This document shows positions 33,569-39,914 of a stretch of 64,000 nt of DNA, in pieces. A model generated the notes under the pieces. That model ran no database searches and was not told the origin of the DNA. It saw only the letters and a program-made list of their open reading frames with translations. A program made the translations under genes and the position numbers. Position 1 is the first letter of the stretch. Each line of letters starts with the position of its first letter. Origin of the DNA: CBDDHT01 sp965228615 (GTDB taxonomy: Bacteria > Pseudomonadota > Alphaproteobacteria > Rhizobiales > Methyloligellaceae); NCBI GenBank assembly GCA_965228615.1, contig CBDDHT010000004.1, forward strand, positions 3,472,001 through 3,536,000, read 5' to 3'.

Positions 33569-34561
33569 ATGGCCATTGATTCATTGCGCGTGCGCGTGCG
33601 CTCCATTGCCTATCAGGGCGCATTCATCAATGCGTATGAGCTTGTTGATTTGGAGGGCAGGGAGCTGCCACCGTTTTCAGCTGGCGACCATATCGACCTA
33701 TATTTCAGGGATGGTCGAACCCGCCAATACTCTCTTAGCAATAATCCAAGCGAACGCCATCGGTACGTATTTACAGTGCTGCGAGACCCTCATGGGCGCG
33801 GCGGCTCGAAGGCAATATTCGAGTTGGTGCATGTTGGGCGAATCCTAACAATCTCAAAACCGCGGAGTAATTTTCCGCTCGCCGAGGAGGCTGATCGCCA
33901 TTTGCTGCTCGCCGGCGGCATCGGCGTGACGCCGATGATGGCCATGATCTATCGGCTCCATGACATCGGTGCAGATTTTGTCATGCATTACTGCACGCGC
34001 TCTCCGGATGTGACGTCATTCCAGGACGAGTTGGCTCCATTCATCTCTCAAGGCAAGGTCGTTATCCATCACGATGGCGGCGATCCATCCAAAGGACTGG
34101 ATATTGGTTCGCTCCTTCACGAGAACAATCCGGGGACTCATCTTTATTACTGCGGACCTACCGGGTTCATGCGCGCTGTAGAGAGGGCGGCTTCCCATTG
34201 GCCGGCAGGAACAATTCACTTCGAATATTTCACGCCACCCGTTTCCGCCGAAGCTGTACCAGCCTCTATGATGAATGGCGACTCGGCAGGCTCAATTTCC
34301 ATAGGGTTTAAGGTTCAATTATCCAGTAACGGTGCTACTTATAATATTCCGGATGACAAATCTATTATTGACGTGTTAAAAGAACAAGGAATTGATATAC
34401 AAACAAGCTGTGAGGCTGGCATCTGTCGAACTTGCAAAACACGATATTTAGATGGCGAGCCCGATCATCGGGACTTCATCCTGGATGATGATGAGAAAGA
34501 AGAATATATTTTGATATGTTGCTCTAGATCCAAATCCCCCTTGCTGGTGCTAGATCTATGA
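33569..34561 (+). CDS. Rieske oxygenase reductase (FMN/NAD plus 2Fe-2S, phthalate dioxygenase reductase type)
   Basis: Domains in order are a flavin barrel (AGDHIDLYF, RQYSLSNNP), an NAD domain (LLLAGGIGVTPMMAMIYRL; YYCGPTGFMRAV) and a C-terminal plant-type ferredoxin with SCEAGICRTCKTRYLDG and the last Cys in LICCSR. This order is that of phthalate dioxygenase and vanillate demethylase reductases. It passes electrons from NAD(P)H to the upstream oxygenase. The last 240 bases, coding the ferredoxin part, are only about 40 percent GC and use many AT-ending codons, unlike the first part. Confidence 0.92.
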   Translation: MAIDSLRVRVRSIAYQGAFINAYELVDLEGRELPPFSAGDHIDLYFRDGRTRQYSLSNNPSERHRYVFTVLRDPHGRGGSKAIFELVHVGRILTISKPRSNFPLAEEADRHLLLAGGIGVTPMMAMIYRLHDIGADFVMHYCTRSPDVTSFQDELAPFISQGKVVIHHDGGDPSKGLDIGSLLHENNPGTHLYYCGPTGFMRAVERAASHWPAGTIHFEYFTPPVSAEAVPASMMNGDSAGSISIGFKVQLSSNGATYNIPDDKSIIDVLKEQGIDIQTSCEAGICRTCKTRYLDGEPDHRDFILDDDEKEEYILICCSRSKSPLLVLDL

Positions 34562-34888
34562 GTCAACCATCAGAATCACTAAAACTATCAGCGTTTTTGC
34601 TTCAACCATAATTTCTTTGCTTGGAAGCACCTGCTGACGGGCATGCGCGCGCCTCTTCGGGCGCGCCTCATGTCTTCTCTCCAGAGAACAAATCACGTCA
34701 GATTCTCGCTATGGGGGTAGAGCCCCTCTCGGGGGCGATTCATCTCGGGTGCGACGATTTCTCTCTTGCTATGCGACATAATTTTCGTATACTGAGGAAA
34801 ATATAGCAATAAATGAAATTTAACCTGCTGCTACGTGGCCTCACGCCATCAAATGGCGGCAGGGCTAATGTGCTAGAGGAGTGATGCT
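34562..34888. other. intergenic region after the reductase gene
   Basis: No gene is seen. A GCGCGCC-tcttcg-GGCGCGC stem lies at 34647-34666, about 90 bases past the reductase stop, and may end the transcript, though it lacks a T-tract. The right part is AT-rich (TTTTCGTATACTGAGGAAAATATAGC) and could hold the promoter of the DUF6455 gene, whose ATG follows GAGGAGTG. Confidence 0.4.
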
Positions 34889-35242
34889 ATGATTCCCGAA
34901 AGTGCCCAAGTGGCTGCCATGGTGGTCCTACCACTTATGCTTTTTGTAGGCCTCGCCGTATGGCTAATCACCACACAGCGAAAAGAAGCGTCGGCCCGAG
35001 GGCAATACCTGGAAGCCTTCACCATGGCCGAAAAGCTCGGTGTCAAAGAAGAGTTCGCCAAGCTGAAAAACTCTCCGGAAATCGGTCAGTATATCGGTGC
35101 GATGCGCGCGTGCGATCAATGCAGGGGCTTGGAAGGCTGTCATGAATTCCTTGAGAGCAAGGAAGACAATGGCTTCGCGGCAGCCAGGAAATTCTGCCCA
35201 AACGTTGACCTCTTTTTGGAATTGCGCCGATTGGCAGCCTAA
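34889..35242 (+). CDS. DUF6455 family membrane-anchored protein
   Basis: A single N-terminal membrane helix (VAAMVVLPLMLFVGLAVWLI) is followed by a cytosolic part with RACDQCRGLEGCHEFLES and KFCPNVDLFLELRRLA. The C-x2-C...C...C spacing with the FCPN motif is the DUF6455 pattern known mostly from alphaproteobacteria. The four cysteines may bind a metal or cluster. The function is unknown. It may be an electron-transfer or sensing partner. Confidence 0.8.
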   Translation: MIPESAQVAAMVVLPLMLFVGLAVWLITTQRKEASARGQYLEAFTMAEKLGVKEEFAKLKNSPEIGQYIGAMRACDQCRGLEGCHEFLESKEDNGFAAARKFCPNVDLFLELRRLAA

Positions 35243-35474
35243 GGAGCCGTTGCACATTCCTTTGCGTGAGATCGTTGGCTTGAGACTCATAACCGCTCGG
35301 CCCACGACTGACCGAGGTGACGCCGGTGCCCTGCCACCGCGTCGACGCCACAACCCGGTGAGGAGCCCGCCGGTGCGTTAGCGGCGCACGCCGGGATCTG
35401 CGCGGGGGCGAGGAGAGATCATCATTCCTACCGCGACAATCCACGCGAGTTCGATGGTTAGGTTCGCTCGGTTC

Positions 35475-36674
35475 TTATAGGTTTCCGCTGGCGAGCTTGA
35501 TTGCATCAGGCTGGGCTCTGAGTCGCCACATGGCAAGGGCACCGAGAAACGGGCCGATGGCAAGCGGTGCGAACGCGTAGCGCCATCCGAACGCATCCAC
35601 CATCTGCGGAACAAGGTGGATGGGCAGCATCGTCAGCATGAACCCGACGCACGTCTGCACGGTGAGCATGGTTCCGACGTATGAGCGGTCAGAAAGTTCG
35701 ATGATACAGGCAGACGTTTGCGGTGCATCGGGAACGACGGCGGCTCCCCAGATCAGGCAGACTGCCAGCACCATCCATACGTTGCCGCCGAACAAGAACC
35801 CGACGCCGAGTGCGCAGGTGCCACTTACGATCATGGTTCCAGCAGTGATCAGGGTGCGCCCAATCCGGTCGGCAATCAGCCCGACAAATAGACTGCTCAG
35901 GGCTCCTACGCCGACGACCGCAAAGGTCGCGAGGTTGGCATAGAGTTCGACGACTGCATCATCGTGGCCGAGGGTGGCGGCGAAACTGGCATGCAGGAAC
36001 AGGGCAATCCACGCCCACATCGCATACAGTTCCCACAGGTGACCGAAGTATCCGAAGTTGGCCAGCCTGATTGGCTTCTCCGTCCAAGCTCTCAGCACCG
36101 CCGCCGGATTGAATGGGGGAACCTTGCCGTGCGCCGGGCCAAGCCCCACGCAGTTGATAAGAAGCCCCCCGAGCGCGGCAAAGGCTGAGGCAACCAAAAG
36201 AGTGAAATGCCAGTCAAGTGAGCCGACAGCGTTGAAGAGGTGAGGAACGGCTGCCCCAAGGGTCAAGCCTCCAACGAGAACGCCGATCAGATACCCGCTA
36301 TCACCTCTGGCCCACGAAGACGCGATCTTCATTCCGACGGGGTACAGGCCCGCCATGCACATGCCGGTTATGAACCTGAGAGCGATCACGACAAGTGAGG
36401 TCGGCTCGAATAACAGGATGGCTGTGTTGGCTGCTGCGGCCACCAAGGCCGAGCCCATGAAGAAGTGCCTTGGATGAAGCCTGTCAGCCAGTCCAAGGAT
36501 GGCGCTTGTTAATGTCCCGGCAATGTAACCGACCGCCACGATGCTGCTGAACAGCGACGCCCGTGCATCGTCTATTGCAAACTCCAGCCTCAGCACTGGG
36601 ATTATTGCGGTGGCGGCGAACCAAAGGGAGAGTGCCATCGCCTCGCAGACCACCAGCAGGGCTATGGACGACAA
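35475..36674 (-). CDS. major facilitator superfamily transporter
   Basis: Twelve hydrophobic segments are visible, with the MFS loop 2-3 motif in GLADRLHPRHF and its repeat GLIADRIGRTL after helix 8. The only in-frame start near the first helix is TTG at 36674. The frame stays open to about 36735 without ATG, so the N-terminus may be longer or damaged. It is convergent with the DUF6455 gene and is the only transporter in the catabolic segment, so uptake of its substrate is the likely role. Confidence 0.85.
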   Translation of the reverse strand: MSSIALLVVCEAMALSLWFAATAIIPVLRLEFAIDDARASLFSSIVAVGYIAGTLTSAILGLADRLHPRHFFMGSALVAAAANTAILLFEPTSLVVIALRFITGMCMAGLYPVGMKIASSWARGDSGYLIGVLVGGLTLGAAVPHLFNAVGSLDWHFTLLVASAFAALGGLLINCVGLGPAHGKVPPFNPAAVLRAWTEKPIRLANFGYFGHLWELYAMWAWIALFLHASFAATLGHDDAVVELYANLATFAVVGVGALSSLFVGLIADRIGRTLITAGTMIVSGTCALGVGFLFGGNVWMVLAVCLIWGAAVVPDAPQTSACIIELSDRSYVGTMLTVQTCVGFMLTMLPIHLVPQMVDAFGWRYAFAPLAIGPFLGALAMWRLRAQPDAIKLASGNL

Positions 36675-37228
36675 CTTGGACTGAGTTCGGAAACGCTCCG
36701 CCGTAACCTGGTTCCTCCGTACCGACAGGGCTTATAGTCTGCCGAGCCCAAAAGCACGCAATTGGGCATATGGCCAGCACTCGCCAGCAAGTCGAATCTT
36801 ACGCCGACAAACGGGGGGGCTCCATTACCGGTTTTGCGTGCCCCCCCTCCGTTTCCGCGATGACGGATTTCTCATACCTGCTGTGAAGTCCGGAAGTGGC
36901 AGTGCGCCCCGAAGGCGCGGATCACCAGTGGAGGAGTGTTCCACACGGATAGATGTCGGTAGCTCAAGTAGCTGGCGAGCGACTTGGTCGGGTAACCGGC
37001 CAGGTCGAAGCCGGGTGACAAAAGTCGCCATGGGCGGCTGAGCCATCCGGCGGGCCGTAACGCGAGTGAAGACTAAGCAAACTTCGAAAGGATCGTGCAA
37101 GCAGGAAATAATCGATGCTCGCCATTTCCCGCGACGGCGGCTTTTGGCAGATTTTGTTGATTTAGTCGGTTGCGAATTGTCGCGAAGAGTGATTCCGTTT
37201 TCTCCAGCGATGATACGGGGAGGATGGA
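36675..37228. other. non-coding junction, right border of the catabolic segment
   Basis: No intact gene is supported. A near-perfect stem joins AAACGGGGGGGC (about 36807) and GCCCCCCCTCCGTTT (about 36840) and may be a terminator or a mobile element end. The rest leads up to the transposase fragment at 37229 and is probably the 5' non-coding part of that element. Confidence 0.35.
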
Positions 37229-37487
37229 TTGATGATGGGGTTTCAGTCGGCGCCTGAGCGTTTGTTCTACGATTTCTGTCTAGAGGACCATGTCCCCGAC
37301 GATCATCTTCTCCGCCGCATTGATCAGTTCCTGGACCTGGGTGACGTGCGCCAGGAGCTGAAGCCCTTCTACAGCCATATCGGACGCCCTTCGGTCGATC
37401 CCGAACTGATGATCCGGATGCTGATCGTGGGTTATTGCTTTGCCATCCGCTCGGAGCGCCGGCTCTGCGACGAGGTTCACTTGACCG
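37229..37487 (+). pseudogene. 5' fragment of a second IS1182-like transposase
   Basis: The first 86 residues (GFQSAPERLFYDFCLEDHVP, DDHLLRRIDQFLDLGDVRQE, HIGRPSVDPELMIRMLIVGY, CFAIRSERRLCDEVHL) match the start of IS1182/IS5-like transposases, where about 400 more residues are expected. Beyond 37487 the frame continues to 37699 but no longer resembles a transposase. It is not a copy of the element at 25,323: the sequences differ. It marks the right border of the catabolic block. Confidence 0.8.
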
Positions 37488-37659
37488 TCTACTGCGGAGA
37501 GAACCATGAAACCGGCAAGACAAGAATGAGCTTGAAACCAATCCCGGAATTAGAGAACAAAATCGGCACATTGCCGCCGATCCACTGCCGGCCGAAGTTC
37601 GGCCGGTGCTGGGGGTTGAGCGGTTATGAGCGATACAAAAACAGCCATTGCGGTATGCA
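37488..37659. other. junction DNA with gene remnants
   Basis: One frame reads LPAEVRPVLGVERL followed by a stop that overlaps an ATG opening MSDTKTAIAVCIKYPGF and then stops. This looks like the end of one gene coupled to the beginning of another, both cut. The remnants are too short to name. Confidence 0.35.
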
Positions 37660-37929
37660 TCAAATATCCTGGGTTTCGATGATGACTTTTCTCGCTTGAG
37701 TCAAATCTTCAGCTGAAAACCCACTGATATGATGATACGCGACGGCATAGCCCTGCCGGGCAATCTGAAAGCGGTAGTCAGCGCGTAGCTTATCCATTTC
37801 ACCGCGCCCGATGATCTGCCACGGCCCTTCATGCCGGACAGAAGCAGGCAGCTGGTCAAACTCTCCAGCCCTGACAATCACGTGAAATGAGAAATTGGCG
37901 ACAGAGCGCATCACTTCAAATCCGGCCAT
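37660..37929 (-). CDS. small hypothetical protein, 89 aa, paralogue of the fragment at 25004-25237
   Basis: The protein reads MAGFEVMRSVANFSFHVIVR, then ASVRHEGPWQIIGRGEMD, YRFQIARQGYAVAYHHISGF and a short tail. The core is shared with the truncated copy left of the IS, which implies this small gene family belongs to the element. It is divergent from the HMCES-type gene, with a LexA-type box between them, so it may be damage-inducible too. Function unknown. Confidence 0.6.
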   Translation of the reverse strand: MAGFEVMRSVANFSFHVIVRAGEFDQLPASVRHEGPWQIIGRGEMDKLRADYRFQIARQGYAVAYHHISGFSAEDLTQARKVIIETQDI

Positions 37930-37951
37930 GAGGCCGAGCCTAATGTGATTA

Positions 37952-37966
37952 GAACGAAAAGGGAAC
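37952..37966. promoter_or_regulatory. LexA (SOS) box of the alphaproteobacterial type
   Basis: GAAC-gaaaagg-GAAC is an exact match to the alphaproteobacterial LexA consensus GTTC-N7-GTTC read on the other strand. It lies 41 bases before the HMCES-type ATG and 23 bases before the divergent 89-residue gene. Confidence 0.7.
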
Positions 37967-38006
37967 GAAAATTGACCCGGCAGATTACCGCCGCTACCAT
38001 CTGATC

Positions 38007-38684
38007 ATGTGTAATCTATATTCCCAGACCAAAACGCGCGAGACAGTCGGCAAGCTTTTTTCCGTACCGCATAACCGCACAGCGGCGTTCGAACCCCAGC
38101 CAGCTATATTCCCGTCTAATCATGCGCCGGTCGTTCGCAGCGCCTCAGACGGCGAGAGAGAGCTTTCAATTCTCAGCTGGGGGTTTGTCCTCCTGCTCAA
38201 GGACAAGGCCCCCAGGCGCGTTACAAACGTCCGTGATGATAAGATCCGCACCAGCCCGTTTTGGCGCGGCTCATTCGAAGAGCGCCGCTGCCTTGTCCCG
38301 GTCACATCGTTCTCAGAACCAAAAGGCAAAGCGCCAGCCACGTGGCAATGGTTTGCCCTCAATGATGATAATGATCAGCGGCCCCTATTCGCCTTTGCCG
38401 GTATTTGGCGCTCATGGAAAGGGCCGCTGAAAAAGGATGGCGACACGGTAGAAACCGATGTCTATTCCTTCATGACGACCGAGCCCAACAAGCTTGTCGC
38501 CACAATCCACCCGCAGCGTATGCCTGTGATTCTAGGAGATGCCAAAGCCCAAGATACTTGGCTTAGAGGCACGCCCGACGAAGCCTACCAGCTTGTCAGT
38601 GCGTATCCCGCCGACCATATGAAATTCATTCAATCCGGTACGGAAAAGAAGGATCTGTTGGGAGACCCCGCTACGGCTGCGTAA
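38007..38684 (+). CDS. SOS response-associated peptidase (HMCES/YedK family)
   Basis: Cys2 directly after the start Met (MCNLYSQTK) is the catalytic residue that forms the thiazolidine link to abasic sites. The family's other landmarks follow: TNVRDDKIRTSPFW (Asn), RRCLVPVTSFSEPKG (Glu) and ATIHPQRMPVIL (His). At 225 residues it is full length. HMCES/YedK proteins shield abasic sites in single-stranded DNA. In a transmissible element this could protect the transferred strand. A LexA-type box upstream agrees with SOS control. Confidence 0.92.
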   Translation: MCNLYSQTKTRETVGKLFSVPHNRTAAFEPQPAIFPSNHAPVVRSASDGERELSILSWGFVLLLKDKAPRRVTNVRDDKIRTSPFWRGSFEERRCLVPVTSFSEPKGKAPATWQWFALNDDNDQRPLFAFAGIWRSWKGPLKKDGDTVETDVYSFMTTEPNKLVATIHPQRMPVILGDAKAQDTWLRGTPDEAYQLVSAYPADHMKFIQSGTEKKDLLGDPATAA

Positions 38685-38727
38685 TGGTCGATTCCGCCAA
38701 TTTTCCGCCAATGCTGAGCCGATTCCG

Positions 38728-38757
38728 GCGACATTGAGCGACACTGGGCGACATGCA
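38728..38757. repeat. three tandem 10-bp repeats beside the tRNA fragment
   Basis: GCGACATTGA, GCGACACTGG and GCGACATGCA follow each other without gaps. They lie 45 bases before the tRNA-Arg 3' part. Phased short direct repeats beside a tRNA-derived site resemble arm-type binding sites of tyrosine recombinases or excisionase sites. Confidence 0.5.
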
Positions 38758-38802
38758 AGTTATTGATTTATAAAGATATATAAACTATTTCAATATGCTA
38801 GG

Positions 38803-38853
38803 ATTGCCCTCCGAAGGCAGAGGTCGCACGTTCGAATCGTGCCGGGTGCGCCA
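38803..38853 (+). other. 3' part of tRNA-Arg(CCG): probable attachment site (att)
   Basis: From the anticodon stem onward the sequence is tRNA-like: stem TTGCC, loop CTCCGAA with anticodon CCG, stem GGCAG, then GAGGTC, the T-arm GCACG-TTCGAAT-CGTGC, acceptor strand CGGGTGC, discriminator G and CCA. The bases before 38803 are AT-rich and cannot form the acceptor, D-arm or 5' half. A lone tRNA 3' end is the usual mark left at the far border of an element integrated in that tRNA gene. The intact tRNA and integrase are not in the window. Confidence 0.75.
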
Positions 38854-39298
38854 ACAATTTCAATAGGTTGAGTGATGAACCGGAGGGGCTTCAACATCCC
38901 GTGTTGGCACGGTGTTGGTGAATTTTCTGCGACAAAACCAATCGATCTGGGCGACTTGAGATTCTCGCGGTCGCCGAAGCAACAAATTGTCAATTGCGCT
39001 GATGACTATAGACAAACAGTCGAGAATGCTCGCTGCCTAGATCCCTTCATTGAGATCGTCGAACAGCATTGACGCCAAGAAGGCTTCGCTGCTTTTCCGC
39101 GCGGAAGATTGATCTGAAGACCGCCAGTTGCATGCCTGATGGAATCGCTTCCTGCGAGAGGAGCGGGACCCACAGAAGTGTTCCCAATGCCGTGATCATA
39201 CGGATGTGGGGAGCAGTTTTTTCCGTGAGGACCACTTACTGAGTACTGCTCTCGAAGAGATTGTTTCAGCTTCGCATAGTACCAAGGTTCATCGATCA
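38854..39298. other. gene-poor stretch right of the tRNA fragment
   Basis: I see no convincing gene. A 66-codon frame from 38872 to 39072 (ending DPFIEIVEQH) has no ribosome binding site or recognisable family and may be a remnant. This is where the sequence changes from element backbone to the stress and energy cluster. Confidence 0.4.
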
Positions 39299-39811
39299 TC
39301 ATCGCGGCATTTGGATGACTGGAAACAGAGCGAACGCGAATTGACCCAAGAGGCCAATGATGGCGTGTGCTGCAAGGTAGTTTTCAAAGTGCTCGCCGAT
39401 CGTGCGTCCTAAACCAAATACCGATACGCAGATTTCAGCAATCGCGAGCAGCGCGAATGCTACACCGCCCATAGCGAACCGGACGAGCAGTGTCCTCGGA
39501 ACTGCAAATCGGGCGATCAACCAATCGCAAGCCGACCATGATATGGCCAACATGACCGGCAGCTCGATTACGACCGCAAGCGTCTCACCCAATAATGGCG
39601 CACCCGCCAAGATCCGCACCGTGCCCAACAGAAATCCGGCAGCAAAGACAATTGCAAAGTAAGCGAGGCCCGCTCTGACGGAGTGTTGCACCTGAGATAC
39701 TCCACTTTGAACCGGAATTCGTGCCTTGATAAATTGCCGCAATCGCAACCAATGAACTATTGGAGCCGCACCGATGATAGTCGGAGCAGTCGATTTGTGC
39801 ATTATGCGCAA
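39299..39811 (-). CDS. four-helix membrane protein of unknown function
   Basis: After a 45-residue basic N-terminus that may not all be coding, four membrane helices are visible: AGLAYFAIVFAAGFLLGTVRI, LAVVIELPVMLAISWSACDWLI, LLVRFAMGGVAFALLAIAEICV and AAHAIIGLLGQFAFALFPVI. The motif order (FAxGFxLGTxR, ELPxMLxxSW) is one I have seen in conserved unknown alphaproteobacterial membrane proteins. It is divergent from the P-type ATPase gene, with an FNR-like palindrome between them. Confidence 0.65.
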   Translation of the reverse strand: MRIMHKSTAPTIIGAAPIVHWLRLRQFIKARIPVQSGVSQVQHSVRAGLAYFAIVFAAGFLLGTVRILAGAPLLGETLAVVIELPVMLAISWSACDWLIARFAVPRTLLVRFAMGGVAFALLAIAEICVSVFGLGRTIGEHFENYLAAHAIIGLLGQFAFALFPVIQMPR

Positions 39812-39866
39812 TTGAATACGCCCTGGTCTTTCCGGCCTGGTGCAGCGGCGGTCAATGACGGTGGCA

Positions 39867-39880
39867 CTGATGCCAATCAG
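39867..39880. promoter_or_regulatory. FNR/FixK-like palindrome upstream of the P-type ATPase gene
   Basis: CTGAT-gcca-ATCAG is a perfect inverted repeat (extended to ACTGAT...ATCAGT), 35 bases before the ATG at 39915. It fits the Crp/FNR family site TTGAT-N4-ATCAA at eight of ten positions. Confidence 0.45.
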
Positions 39881-39914
39881 TATGTCTGCGCACTTATCGA
39901 TGTCTGACTAAGCT

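Noticed and set aside
36805..36855. G-run/C-run stem as the inverted repeats of an IS
   Set aside because: The arms are only about 20 bases apart, too close to bound an element; a terminator or one transposon end is more likely.
38790..38993. A 67-codon minus-strand frame containing PGTIRTCDLCLRR
   Set aside because: This peptide is the antisense reading of the tRNA-Arg 3' part and is a well-known false annotation; it is not a gene.
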